Source: Trichococcus palustris
Lineage (GTDB): Bacteria > Bacillota > Bacilli > Lactobacillales > Aerococcaceae
NCBI RefSeq assembly: GCF_900114465.1
Contig: NZ_FOTD01000007.1
Location: 55,760-119,759, forward strand
Direction of reading: 5' to 3'
Length of the DNA stretch: 64,000 nt
The translations under genes were made by a program, and so were the position numbers. The notes under the pieces were generated by a model. That model was not told the origin of the DNA. It worked only from the letters and a program-made list of their open reading frames with translations, and ran no database searches. This document shows positions 48,279-57,235 of this stretch, one piece after another (position 1 is the stretch's first letter; every line of letters begins with the position of its first letter).

Positions 48279-48782
48279 ATGATCTATATTGACAGGGATA
48301 AGCTACACATTGGAATGCGCACGGTTAAATCAAGTGTCTCTGTTGGCTTATGTGTCTTATTATTCAAATTATTGGATCGTGGTTCTCCGATGCTAGCCGG
48401 TTTGGCTGCTATCTTTGCGCTTCGTGAAGATTGGAAAAGATCCGCCCACTTCGGAATCCGTCGGGTTGGCGGAAATGCTATTGCGGGAGGATTTGCCATT
48501 GCTCTTATCGCCATCAAATCCTCTCTGGGATTGGGTTTCATCGCTGATTTCTTCGGTACGGTCATCTTCTTTATCCTTTTGATTACAACCTTAAACGTCC
48601 TTACGATGTCGGATGTCATTGTCGGCGCCTCGGCTACTTTCCTGGTTGTTTACTTCAATATCGAAAATGATCAAACCATTTCTTATGCCGTTCAACGGGT
48701 ATTGGATACGCTGATTGGATCCCTCATTGCATTGAGCGTGAACTTCATCCTCCCTACTTCCAAAAACCCAGCGGAAGATTAA
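48279..48782 (+). CDS. Aromatic acid exporter family (ArAE/DUF939) membrane protein
   Basis: A 167-residue protein with four or five helices that corresponds to the N-terminal membrane half of ArAE_1/FUSC-type exporters. The start HIGMRTVKSSVSVGLCVLLFKL and LAAIFALREDWKRSAHFGIRRVGGN are diagnostic. Full-length members carry a C-terminal cytoplasmic helical domain of over 150 residues, which is absent here, so this is a short form. The ATG at 48279 is 12 nt from GGAAGTG. It has its own promoter and terminator. Confidence 0.8.
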   Translation: MIYIDRDKLHIGMRTVKSSVSVGLCVLLFKLLDRGSPMLAGLAAIFALREDWKRSAHFGIRRVGGNAIAGGFAIALIAIKSSLGLGFIADFFGTVIFFILLITTLNVLTMSDVIVGASATFLVVYFNIENDQTISYAVQRVLDTLIGSLIALSVNFILPTSKNPAED

Positions 48783-48798
48783 CCGTGATGATGAATGC

Positions 48799-48845
48799 AA
48801 AAGAAGCTGTTATCCCAAAATCATTCGGGATAACAGCTTCTTTTA
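48799..48845. terminator. Terminator of the ArAE-type exporter gene
   Basis: AAAAGAAGCTGTTATCCC pairs perfectly with GGGATAACAGCTTCTTTT. It can act in both directions and also follows the FtsX-type permease gene. Confidence 0.9.
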
Positions 48846-48895
48846 TTTTTCTACTTTTTTTTGGAAATAGCGCATCCGCGCATCATCACACTCTT

Positions 48896-51800
48896 TCATT
48901 CCACTGATTTTAGGGCTTCGATCATGTCGACTTTTTTGAGCTTGCGGTGCATGATCAGCATGACGATGATGGAGAATGTCAATGAGAGGATGGCGGCATA
49001 TAGGTAGCTGAGCGGCAAGATTGTTGCCGGGAACAACAAGAAGTCCACTTCCGCCATTTTCAAGACGGCCGAGCTCAAGAGCGATCCCAATCCGAAGCCG
49101 ACCAGGATGCCCAGCAAGGTTAAGATGAACGTTTCCCGATAGATGTATAGGCTCACTTCCACATCATAAAAGCCGAGCACCTTGATGGTGGACAGTTCCC
49201 GGATCCTTTCGGACACATTGATGTTCGTCAGGTTGTAAAGGACGACGAACGCCAAGGCTGCGGCTGATATGATCAAAACCAAGGTGACGATATCCAAGCT
49301 GCCCAAGGTATCGCTGAATGCCCGATCAACGGAACTGATGAACGTAACCAAAGCCACTCCCGGCTCGCCCATCACGGCGGCGCCGAAGCTCCTTTCCCAA
49401 CTTTCGGGTTCCTCATAAACCAGCAAATCGGTATTCGGTTCCACTCCTTTGATGAAGACTTTTTCGTAAAGAGCGGGTGTCAGATACAAATAATGGTTTG
49501 TATAGTTCTCCGTCACCGCTTGGATCGGCACTTGATACGTCTGCATTTCATCGTTTCGGATTTCAATCGTGTCCCCCGGCCCCACATCCAGAATGTTCGC
49601 CAACTTCTCGGAAATGACGGCCCCTTCATCGGTCAGCGGTATCGGTTCTTTTGTGATACGGTCCTGCAATCGGACGAAATCATTTATGTTCTCCGTTTCC
49701 GCCGGAACAAAGACAGTGACATCCTGAAGATTGATTCCCTGTTTATCCACCTTATAATTTGCTTGTAGCGCCTTTAGGTGGCTGGTTATTTCCGGCGTAT
49801 CCGAAATTAAGCGGTCATACGAAGCGAGGTTCTCTTCGCTCGTCTCCGGACGCAGCGCCACAATGGCGTCATAGCGCATCACCTCGTTGAACTGCTTTTC
49901 CGCCAATCCGGATATGGAGTTTTTGACGCCGTAGCCGGTCAGAATCAGCGCCGTGCAGCCCGCTACGCCCAACACCGTCATGGCATTACGCGCCTTATAG
50001 CGCATCAAATTACGTACGGTTATTTTCGAATTGAAGCTGAGCCTCTTCCAAATGAAGGTCACCCGTTCCAAGAAAACCCGTTTGCCGTTTTTGGGGGCTT
50101 TCGGTCTCATCATGGAAGCCGGATTTTCCCTCAAGGAAGTTGCCGTAGCCAATGCTGCCGGTCCGATTGTACAGAGCAACGCTATCGTAATCGAAATCAG
50201 GGCATAGGAAAGGTAGTAATTGATTTTAAGGGGAGGCAGATTATACAGCGAACCGTAGGCGTTGAAGATGACCGTCGGGAAGAGATGGTAGCCCGCAACC
50301 AAACCGATGGCGGTTCCGGCAATGCAGGCAAGCGTTGCATAGACCAGGAATTTCTTCGCGATATCAAAATTGCTGTACCCCAGCCCCTTCAGCGTCCCCA
50401 TTTGCTGACGTTGTTCATCCACCATGCGCGTCATCGTCGTGAAGCTGACCAATGCTGCAATCAGGAAGAAAAACACCGGAAAGATTTCGGCTATCGCAGA
50501 CATCCGATCCGCATTGTCGCGGTATTCTTGGTAGCCGGGATTGCTGGAACGGTCCAGCACAAAGTAGACAGGGTCGATCAAATCGGCCAAGTCTTGCTTT
50601 GCCTGCTGCACTTTCGCTGCTCCGGACGCAATTTCCTTATCCACATCCGCTTTTTCGGCAGTAAAGGTGGCCAATCCCGCTTGATAATCGGCTTCGCCTT
50701 GTTGGATTTTTTGCCACGCTTCATCCAAGGCTTGCTGTCCGCTGGAACGTTGCGTTTCAAGTTCCGCACGGCCGCTGTCCACTTGCGCCTGCCCATCCTG
50801 CAGTTTCACCAGGGCAGCCGCCAATTCCAGTCTGCCTTCTTCAAGCAATTGACCCTGTTCGGCGAATTGTTGATCCGCCTGGGCAATCTGTGCAGCGGCG
50901 TCAGCCATGAACGCTTGAACCTTTTCTTCCAGAAGTTGTTGTTTGGCCAACAGCGCTTCCCCTTTTACGGTCAAGGCTTGGCCATCCGCTTCCAACTGTG
51001 TTTGGTCCTGCGCCAGAGCCGCTTCTTCCGTTGCGCGTTCCGCTTCAAATGCGCTGCCGGCTGCCGCCAAAGCCGTTTGCCGCTCGGCTAAGCTTTGACC
51101 TTTCTGCTCCAATGCGCTCTGCCGTGCATCCAAATCGGCCTCTTGCTGAGCGAGCGCCGCCTTTTCGTCATCCAAGGCCGCCTGCAAGCCTGTCAATTCA
51201 GCAAGGCCCGCTTCCCGATCGGGGCTATCGGCAGGTTCCGCCTCCAGCAGCAGCTGTTGGGCAGCGATGGCCGCCTGCCGTTCACTGAATTCCGCCTCTT
51301 TTGCTGCTTTTTCCATTTGAAAGGCGGTCAATTCCGCAGTAAAGGCGGCCATTTCGGTTTGAAAGGTTGCACCGTCCCCTTCCAGAGCGCTCTGTTGCAG
51401 CTGCAGCTCATCGCCCTTGGCAAGGAGCGCTGCGGCTCTTTCTGCCAACGCTTTGCCTTGTTCTTCCAGCAAGGCTTGTCCGGCCTCCAACTCAGCCTGT
51501 CCAGCCAGCAGTTCTTCTGCCAAAGCGGCGATTTCATTGCCTGCTTGCGTATCGGGGACATTTGCCAAAAACGCTTCGATCGAAGCATCTCCGCCCATTT
51601 GTCCTTGGATGGCGGCCTTTTGGGTTTCCCAATCCGCTTTGGCATCGTCATAAGCTTGCTTATTCGCGTTGTAGGTTGCCAAGCCATCTTCGTATTCCGC
51701 CTTGCCCGAATCGAGTTCCGCTTGACTGGCGTTCAGTGCGCTTTCCGCATCGGCCATTTTTGCTTCAAACAGCTTTTTATTGTCTGTGTATTCTTTCGTG

Positions 51801-52708
51801 CCGTCGTCCAGCTTTTTGCGGGCATCCAGCAATTCCTGTTCCGCCGCGGACAGCTTATCTTTCCCTTCCTGCAGTTTGTCCTCGGCCTCTTTTATTTTCT
51901 TTTGGCCTTCTGCGCGGATTTCGTTGATGCGTTCCATCGGGCGTCCATTCAGGGCCAATTCGGTTTTAGCCGACAAATCGGCGATCGTCTCATCATAGGC
52001 ATCGGTATAGCCGATTTCGGCCTGCGCCTGTTTGAACGTCAGGTAGACTTCCGTGTAGACACCGCCGGACAGGTCGGCTTCAGCGACGACCGCGAAACCA
52101 TCCAGGCTGCCTTTCCCGACAGTCGTGGAGCCGCGGGTGGCCCTTTCGATATAGATTGGAGAATGCACAAAGCCGACAACCGTATAAGCCTGATCCTTGA
52201 TGGCGATGGTATTTTTGGCTTCTTCATCGGACAGTCCCTCCGTGGGCGCCGTCTTGAATGAAATTGTGTCGCCGATCTGATAGGTCTCCATCAAGTTCTG
52301 TTCGGCATCGAGCGCTATTTCCCCGCTCTGCTGCGGAAGCCTTCCGGAAACCAGCTCGTACTGGTTCACCTGGCCCTCCCTATCGCTGTAAGGAAGGAGC
52401 TTCACCAAAAAATCGCTCCCCGCCATTTCGATATCCAGCGTTTTCAAAGGATAGACGCTCGCTCCTTCCATGTTTGCGAGTATAGCGATGTCCTTGTCTT
52501 CCAGCCCATAGGTGGATAATACTTTTAAGTCATACAGATTTTTTTCAGCGTAATAGCGGTTGGCCGTGTCCAACATATCCGGTCCGGCCGCTTTGATGCC
52601 GGCAAAGAAGGCTACGCCCAGCGTTATGATGGCCAATAACGCCAGAAAACGGGCCGGGCTTTTCCCTATCTCTACCCAAATGTCTTTCCAAAGCGCCTTT
52701 TTCTTCAT
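48896..52708 (-). CDS. FtsX-like ABC permease with long coiled-coil insert
   Basis: A 1270-residue MacB/FtsX-type permease. Residues 20-45 form the first helix and are followed by an extracellular part. Residues about 261-708 are a continuous, Ala/Glu/Gln/Lys-rich heptad region that should form long coiled coils outside the cell. Helices 2-4 (about 728-880) contain the first FtsX module, and a second extracellular domain and FtsX module (about 1115-1260) complete it. FtsX-type transporters work by mechanotransmission, so the coil could reach into the wall. The ATPase gene lies 13 nt upstream in the same direction. Typical Gram-positive relatives are 800-1150 residues, so the coil is long. Confidence 0.88.
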   Translation of the reverse strand: MKKKALWKDIWVEIGKSPARFLALLAIITLGVAFFAGIKAAGPDMLDTANRYYAEKNLYDLKVLSTYGLEDKDIAILANMEGASVYPLKTLDIEMAGSDFLVKLLPYSDREGQVNQYELVSGRLPQQSGEIALDAEQNLMETYQIGDTISFKTAPTEGLSDEEAKNTIAIKDQAYTVVGFVHSPIYIERATRGSTTVGKGSLDGFAVVAEADLSGGVYTEVYLTFKQAQAEIGYTDAYDETIADLSAKTELALNGRPMERINEIRAEGQKKIKEAEDKLQEGKDKLSAAEQELLDARKKLDDGTKEYTDNKKLFEAKMADAESALNASQAELDSGKAEYEDGLATYNANKQAYDDAKADWETQKAAIQGQMGGDASIEAFLANVPDTQAGNEIAALAEELLAGQAELEAGQALLEEQGKALAERAAALLAKGDELQLQQSALEGDGATFQTEMAAFTAELTAFQMEKAAKEAEFSERQAAIAAQQLLLEAEPADSPDREAGLAELTGLQAALDDEKAALAQQEADLDARQSALEQKGQSLAERQTALAAAGSAFEAERATEEAALAQDQTQLEADGQALTVKGEALLAKQQLLEEKVQAFMADAAAQIAQADQQFAEQGQLLEEGRLELAAALVKLQDGQAQVDSGRAELETQRSSGQQALDEAWQKIQQGEADYQAGLATFTAEKADVDKEIASGAAKVQQAKQDLADLIDPVYFVLDRSSNPGYQEYRDNADRMSAIAEIFPVFFFLIAALVSFTTMTRMVDEQRQQMGTLKGLGYSNFDIAKKFLVYATLACIAGTAIGLVAGYHLFPTVIFNAYGSLYNLPPLKINYYLSYALISITIALLCTIGPAALATATSLRENPASMMRPKAPKNGKRVFLERVTFIWKRLSFNSKITVRNLMRYKARNAMTVLGVAGCTALILTGYGVKNSISGLAEKQFNEVMRYDAIVALRPETSEENLASYDRLISDTPEITSHLKALQANYKVDKQGINLQDVTVFVPAETENINDFVRLQDRITKEPIPLTDEGAVISEKLANILDVGPGDTIEIRNDEMQTYQVPIQAVTENYTNHYLYLTPALYEKVFIKGVEPNTDLLVYEEPESWERSFGAAVMGEPGVALVTFISSVDRAFSDTLGSLDIVTLVLIISAAALAFVVLYNLTNINVSERIRELSTIKVLGFYDVEVSLYIYRETFILTLLGILVGFGLGSLLSSAVLKMAEVDFLLFPATILPLSYLYAAILSLTFSIIVMLIMHRKLKKVDMIEALKSVE

Positions 52709-52721
52709 CCCGTCCGCCCCC

Positions 52722-53423
52722 TTACCATTCGATTTCCGTCACCGGTTTGGGGTGAGGATTCTCATGGACGGCGCGTACTTTCGCATTATTTATTTCGATG
52801 ATGCGGTTTGCCATGGCGGCGATGGCTTGATTATGGGTGATCACGATGACGGTTGTGCCCGTATCGACGCAGGTGTCCTGCAACAATTTCAACACCTGTT
52901 TACCGGTCTCATAGTCAAGAGCGCCGGTTGGTTCATCGCAAAGGAGCAGCTTCGGCCGTTTCGCCAATGCCCTTGCAATGGCAACGCGTTGCTGTTCCCC
53001 GCCTGAAAGCTGAGCGGGGAAATTATCCATCCGTTCCGACAGCCCCACTTCCTGGAGCACCTCAGCGGCATCCCGGGCATGAGGCGATATTTGGGCAGCC
53101 AATTCCACGTTTTCTTTTGCCGTCAAATTCGGCACCAGATTATAGAATTGGAAAACGAAACCGACATCCCTTCTTCGGTAGGTCGTCAATGCTTTCGCGG
53201 TAAACAATCCGATATCTACGCCATCTATGACGATATGCCCTTCATCCGCATCATCCATGCCACCCAGTATGTTCAGGACCGTCGACTTGCCGGCTCCGCT
53301 GGGGCCCAGGATCACGACAAACTCGCCTTCATTGATGTCAAAGCTGATTTTATCATTTGCGGTGATTTTGGTTTCCCCCATTTGATAAAATTTGCTGACA
53401 TTCTGCAAGGATATGTACGCCAT
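52722..53423 (-). CDS. ABC transporter ATP-binding protein (MacB/LolD type)
   Basis: A 233-residue ATPase. Walker [10 protein letters not shown], signature [15 protein letters not shown], Walker [13 protein letters not shown] and switch His in VITHN are complete. GALDYETG is typical of MacB/LolD-type ATPases that pair with FtsX-like permeases. It precedes the permease gene by 13 nt. ATG 53423 and GTG 53432 are both possible starts. Confidence 0.92.
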   Translation of the reverse strand: MAYISLQNVSKFYQMGETKITANDKISFDINEGEFVVILGPSGAGKSTVLNILGGMDDADEGHIVIDGVDIGLFTAKALTTYRRRDVGFVFQFYNLVPNLTAKENVELAAQISPHARDAAEVLQEVGLSERMDNFPAQLSGGEQQRVAIARALAKRPKLLLCDEPTGALDYETGKQVLKLLQDTCVDTGTTVIVITHNQAIAAMANRIIEINNAKVRAVHENPHPKPVTEIEW

Positions 53424-53467
53424 CTCTTTCACATCTCTTCTTCTGAAATTTTATTTTTTCTTTACCA

Positions 53468-53513
53468 AAAAAACCGTCCAGAACCATACTTGCGTAAGTT
53501 TCTTAGACGGTTG
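53468..53513 (-). terminator. Terminator of the nitroreductase gene
   Basis: AACCGTC and GACGGTT close a longer imperfect stem; the minus strand continues with seven T. Confidence 0.75.
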
Positions 53514-53534
53514 CATTCTCCAGGCATTATGCGG

Positions 53535-54062
53535 TCATTCCACGATGTTATAGCTGATTTTATCCAGCGTCGGTTCTCTTTCGATCAAATAGCCGTGGGG
53601 ATAGCCTACTACCAATCCCGCTACCGGGCTGAATCCTTCCGGAATCCCCAATTTCCCCTTAAGGCCTGGCGCAGCCAAGGTGCCGTTAAACATGATTCCC
53701 ATCAGGAAACAGCTCCCCAAAAACTGCTCCGTCGCTTGCAGATGCATATTCTCCACAATCACGGCTGCGTTGGCGATATTGACCGGTTGATCGGCTTCCT
53801 TTGCCGATACCAGGAACAGAACCGGTGCATCGTATAAAGGATTTGCTTCCGGCTTGCCGGTTGCTTCAACTGCAGCTGCTTTTATCGCAGCTAACGCTTC
53901 GGCATTTTTGACGACAGTAATGTGCAGATTTTCGAATAATTTACGGCCGACAGGCGCAGCTTGGCCGGCCTTTAAAATAATTTCTATTTGCCCTTGCGAG
54001 AGTGTCGTTTTTTGAAACTTACGGGTTGATTGTCTTTCGTATAACGCTTTCATAAATTCCAT
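53535..54062 (-). CDS. Nitroreductase family FMN protein
   Basis: A 175-residue member of the nitroreductase fold. ALYERQSTRKF near the start carries the FMN-phosphate-binding Arg-Ser motif, and NAAVIVENMHLQATEQFLGSCFL is the central helix. It reduces nitro- or quinone-like substrates with NAD(P)H in most relatives. The start at 54062 has GAGGT upstream. It lies 60 nt downstream of a structured, terminator-bearing RNA, so expression may be attenuated. A TATAAT box at 54106-54111 offers an alternative own promoter. Confidence 0.88.
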   Translation of the reverse strand: MEFMKALYERQSTRKFQKTTLSQGQIEIILKAGQAAPVGRKLFENLHITVVKNAEALAAIKAAAVEATGKPEANPLYDAPVLFLVSAKEADQPVNIANAAVIVENMHLQATEQFLGSCFLMGIMFNGTLAAPGLKGKLGIPEGFSPVAGLVVGYPHGYLIEREPTLDKISYNIVE

Positions 54063-54123
54063 CCTAAATACCTCATTTCTTAAATGGTAACGCTTGTCTA
54101 GAAACATTATACCTCATTTCGCC

Positions 54124-54316
54124 AAAAAAAAGAATGGGAACAGGATTTTACAAAAGCAAAAAGCTTTTGCCCACAAGCGGCGTGTTGCGGCACGCGCTTG
54201 TTTTTCCTGTTCCCACCCAAGGAGGGGGAGTAATGAACGTGCTTCAAAATACAGAACAGTGTCCCTTTTTGGAGCACGCTTGAAAAAGAAATTATTATCT
54301 TCAGCCATGGATAGAG
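54124..54316 (-). ncRNA. Structured leader or small RNA with three-way junction
   Basis: On the minus strand a TATACT box (54311-54316) precedes about 180 nt of structured sequence. A first stem pairs AAGCGTGCT with AGCACGTT. The last part is a three-way junction: outer stem TGGGAACAGGA with TCCTGTTCCCA (54205-54215 / 54135-54145), inner hairpins CAAGCGCGTG/CACGCCGCTTG and CAAAAGC/GCTTTTG, then a run of eight T (54131-54124). It ends 62 nt before the nitroreductase start. A CTGTTC in the first loop could pair with GAACAG of the outer stem and so break the terminator. I match no known RNA family; it could be a riboswitch-like attenuator or an independent small RNA. Confidence 0.55.
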
Positions 54317-54519
54317 TATAGCTTGGATTATTGAATTTAATAGGAAGAAAAAACGTTCTTTCTTGATTTTTTTGTGAAAAATCCGTGTTTTCCTTGCAGA
54401 AATACAATTTTCAAAGTGAACGCTTGATGAATAAAAAAAGAAAAGCTTCTCATGACCATTTCCAGACCCACTTATCTGTGATAAAGTAAGTGCAATAATA
54501 GAACGGAGTAAGATAAATC

Positions 54520-55791
54520 ATGAAAAAACGCATAATCATCATAGGCGGCGGCGCAAGCGGGCTGATGGCAGCCTGCACTGCCGCAGAAACCGGCGCGGAA
54601 GTCATCCTTTTGGAACAGAATCCCAGCCTCGGCAAAAAACTTTTACTGACCGGCGGCGGACGCTGCAACGTCACCAACAACCGTCCCGAAGAAGAAATCA
54701 TCCGGCATATACCCGGCAACGGCAAATTCCTGCACAGCACCTTCACGCAATTCAATCAATACGATATCATGACCTTCTTCATCCAGAGGGGCGTCGTCCT
54801 GAAAGAAGAAGATCACGGCCGCATGTTCCCCGTTACGGACAAGTCCCGGACGATACTGGATGCCTTCATCGAGGAACTGAAGAGAAACAACGTCATCGTC
54901 CGTACAAACATCAAGGTCGACAGACTGTTGATGGAAAATGGCTTCGTTACCGGCGTCCAGCTGGAAGACAGCGAAATCGTCCTGGCCGACCGCATCGTCC
55001 TGGCGACGGGTGGGAAAGCTTTGCCCCGCACCGGCTCCAAAGGAGATGGCTATAAATTTGCGAAAGCTGCTGGACATACCATCACGGAATTGTACCCGAC
55101 CGAAGCGCCCATCACTTCCGATGCGGATTTCATCCGATCACAGGAATTAAAGGGCCTCTCTCTGCGTAACGTCGCCTTGAGCGTGAAGAACAAAAAAGGC
55201 AAGACGGTCGTTTCCCATCAAATGGATATGATTTTTACACATTTCGGCGTATCCGGCCCGGCCGCCCTTCGTTGCTCCATGTTCATCCACCAAACGAAGA
55301 AACGCGACAAGACGGAATCCATCACGATGGCGCTGGACGTCTTCCCCGAGCAGTCACTGGGGGCTGTGGAACAAAACCTGCAAAAATTGATCAAATCCCA
55401 GCCGGAAAAAAGCATCAAAAACGGCTGGAAGGACCTGATGCCGGAACGCTACCTGCTGTTTGGCTGCGAAAAGGCGGAAATCGATCCCCAGAAATCGCTG
55501 AAGGAACTGACGCCGAAGGAAATCAAGGCTTTCGCGGCTTTCTGTAAAAACTTTGAATTCCAGGTAAACGGAACCCATCCCTTGGATAAGGCTTTCGTTA
55601 CCGGCGGAGGCGTCTCCACGAAGGAAATCAATCCTAAAACGATGGAGAGCAAGCTGACGCGCGGCTTGTACTTCTGCGGCGAGTTGATTGACTATAACGG
55701 CTACACCGGTGGCTACAACATCACCGGCGCCTTCGTGACCGGGCATGCAGCCGGCCACCACGCCGCTACCGATGAATACCAAGAGGCCTGA
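54520..55791 (+). CDS. HI0933/BaiN-type FAD-dependent oxidoreductase
   Basis: A 423-residue flavoprotein of the HI0933-like family. The FAD motif GGGASGLMAACTAAE is at residues 8-22, LLLTGGGRCNVTN is the family hallmark, and TGGGVSTKEINP and GYTGGYNITGAFVTGHAAG complete the FAD site. Relatives reduce double bonds in bile-acid or flavanone-like substrates, but the native substrate in this lineage is unknown. RBS CGGAGTAAG before the ATG. Monocistronic, with its own terminator. Confidence 0.9.
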   Translation: MKKRIIIIGGGASGLMAACTAAETGAEVILLEQNPSLGKKLLLTGGGRCNVTNNRPEEEIIRHIPGNGKFLHSTFTQFNQYDIMTFFIQRGVVLKEEDHGRMFPVTDKSRTILDAFIEELKRNNVIVRTNIKVDRLLMENGFVTGVQLEDSEIVLADRIVLATGGKALPRTGSKGDGYKFAKAAGHTITELYPTEAPITSDADFIRSQELKGLSLRNVALSVKNKKGKTVVSHQMDMIFTHFGVSGPAALRCSMFIHQTKKRDKTESITMALDVFPEQSLGAVEQNLQKLIKSQPEKSIKNGWKDLMPERYLLFGCEKAEIDPQKSLKELTPKEIKAFAAFCKNFEFQVNGTHPLDKAFVTGGGVSTKEINPKTMESKLTRGLYFCGELIDYNGYTGGYNITGAFVTGHAAGHHAATDEYQEA

Positions 55792-55827
55792 TTGTACTGA
55801 ATAAACGATTGACATTATACCTAACGA

Positions 55828-55863
55828 AAAAGAGGCTGGACAGACAAAGTCCAAGCCTCTTTC
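55828..55863. terminator. Bidirectional terminator
   Basis: AAAGAGGCTGGAC and GTCCAAGCCTCTTT form the stem, with A-run before and T-run after. It ends the flavoprotein gene (plus) and, past repeat copy D, the rRNA methyltransferase gene (minus). Confidence 0.85.
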
Positions 55864-55865
55864 CT

Positions 55866-56032
55866 ATTCCCTGACAATTAATCGTAAACGGGATTCATCG
55901 CACGCTGTATAAACGTGTTCCAAAAAGCAGACCCGACGTCACTTCACGAATAATGCTCAGATGGTCTGCAACCATCCTCCGCTTCTTCGCTCCAGTGATT
56001 CGGGTCTGAACGCTTTTTGTCTCACTCTTCTT
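55866..56032 (-). repeat. Structured 3'-UTR repeat, copy D (type II core)
   Basis: Starting at the TAG stop at 56033, the transcript pairs ACAAAAAGC with GCTTTTTG, has the bulge GTTC, then AGACCCG with CGGGTCT, then TCACT with AGTGA around a longer arm. This is the type II layout of copy B unit 1 with different bases. A partial second unit follows (GATGAATCCCG, then ACGATTAATTGTCAGG), also shared with copy A. Confidence 0.8.
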
Positions 56033-57217
56033 CTATCTTGCGGTTTTTTTGATGACGAACACCTTCAGATAGTCGCTGGTCCTGCTGCCTGCCGGCACGG
56101 CAAAATCGGCCGGTAAATGGAAGGTTCCCAAAATCCGATAGCCAGAATTGCTGTTCTGGAAAGCTTGCGCAATGTCTTGTTTAAAGTTCTTTTCCTTATA
56201 GTTCGAGGCATTCGATGAGACAATCAACAGTCCATCCGTCTTCGTTATTTGAATCAGTTCTTCCAACAATTGCGTGTAGTCCTTCGTCACCGAGAAGGTG
56301 CGTTTCTTCGTCCGCGCAAAACTTGGCGGATCGATGATGGTTACATCGAATTGCAGCTCTTTCCGGATAGCGAAACGGATATAGTCAAAGACATCCATCA
56401 CATAGATTTTATGCTGTTCCGGATCCAGATTGTTCACTTCGAACTGTTCTTTCGTCCGTTCCATCGAGCGGTTTGCGACATCCACACTGGTCGTCTGCAC
56501 CGCTCCGCCCATCGCTGCCGCAACGGAAAAGGCTCCGGTGTAGCTGAACGTATTCAGCACGGTTTTCCCTGCGGCATAATGTTCCGTCAACGCTGCCCGG
56601 ACTTCGCGTTGGTCCAAGAAAATACCGGTCATCAGGCCATCATTCAGATAGGTGGCATAGCTGATGCCGTTTTCCTTGACGACCAATGGTTCCGGCGCTT
56701 CTTTTCCAGAGACGAAACGGCTGATCACGTTATCGTTGCGCTTGTAACGGAATTTTTCGTAAATCCCTTTTATTTCCGGAAAGGCAGCCTGTAAGGCATC
56801 CGCTATTGGCGCTTTGTAACGGAAGATCCCTTCGCTGTACCAAGAGATAACCGCGAAGCCGTCATAGAAATCGACGGTCACGCCGGGGATTCCGTCCCCT
56901 TCCGCATTGAACAAGCGGTAAGCGGTCGTTTCGGAATCATTTTGAAAAGATTGGCGATTGTGCTTTGCCGTTTCAAATTTCTTTTTGAAAAAAACATAGT
57001 TGAAAGTATCGCTGCTGTCCTGTGAGAATACCCAGCCGACGCCCTTGTTTTGTTTTGCCAAATAGGCTTTTGCGACAAATTCCTGTTTAGGGGTAACCAG
57101 GTCAACGACTTCCCCCTCCTCAAAGAACAGGTCTGATTGGAAGTCTTCCGCTTGCAGCAAAGGGTTTCCGCCCTTTATTTTCTTCATTGAAAGCTGTGTA
57201 ATTGTTTTTCTGCTCAT
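56033..57217 (-). CDS. Class I rRNA methyltransferase (RlmI/YwbD-like)
   Basis: A 394-residue SAM-dependent methyltransferase with an N-terminal PUA domain (about 1-75) and an EEHEA-like middle part. The Rossmann domain shows NTFSYTGAFSVAAAMGGA, TTSVDVANRSMERTKEQFEVN and DVTIIDPPSFARTKK. It resembles RlmI, which methylates C1962 of 23S rRNA, but Gram-positive YwbD-type homologues may differ in target. RBS AAGGAAG. Its TAG stop abuts repeat copy D. Confidence 0.85.
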   Translation of the reverse strand: MSRKTITQLSMKKIKGGNPLLQAEDFQSDLFFEEGEVVDLVTPKQEFVAKAYLAKQNKGVGWVFSQDSSDTFNYVFFKKKFETAKHNRQSFQNDSETTAYRLFNAEGDGIPGVTVDFYDGFAVISWYSEGIFRYKAPIADALQAAFPEIKGIYEKFRYKRNDNVISRFVSGKEAPEPLVVKENGISYATYLNDGLMTGIFLDQREVRAALTEHYAAGKTVLNTFSYTGAFSVAAAMGGAVQTTSVDVANRSMERTKEQFEVNNLDPEQHKIYVMDVFDYIRFAIRKELQFDVTIIDPPSFARTKKRTFSVTKDYTQLLEELIQITKTDGLLIVSSNASNYKEKNFKQDIAQAFQNSNSGYRILGTFHLPADFAVPAGSRTSDYLKVFVIKKTAR

Positions 57218-57235
57218 CGTTTTTTCTTCCTTTAA

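Noticed and set aside
51095..52261. Open frame of 388 codons on the plus strand, opposite the FtsX-type permease
   Set aside because: It is antisense to the Ala/Glu-rich coiled-coil region, whose codon bias keeps the opposite frame open. The composition is Phe/Arg-rich and it resembles no family.
54190..54225. T-box antiterminator motif before the nitroreductase
   Set aside because: GGGTGGGAACAG differs from the conserved GGGTGGNACCGCG at several positions, the usual specifier stem was not found, and the gene is not amino-acid related.
54114..54407. 97-codon minus-strand frame over the structured leader
   Set aside because: The frame runs through the terminator stems and its end is poly-Phe from the T-run. 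The RNA structure explains the sequence better than a protein does.
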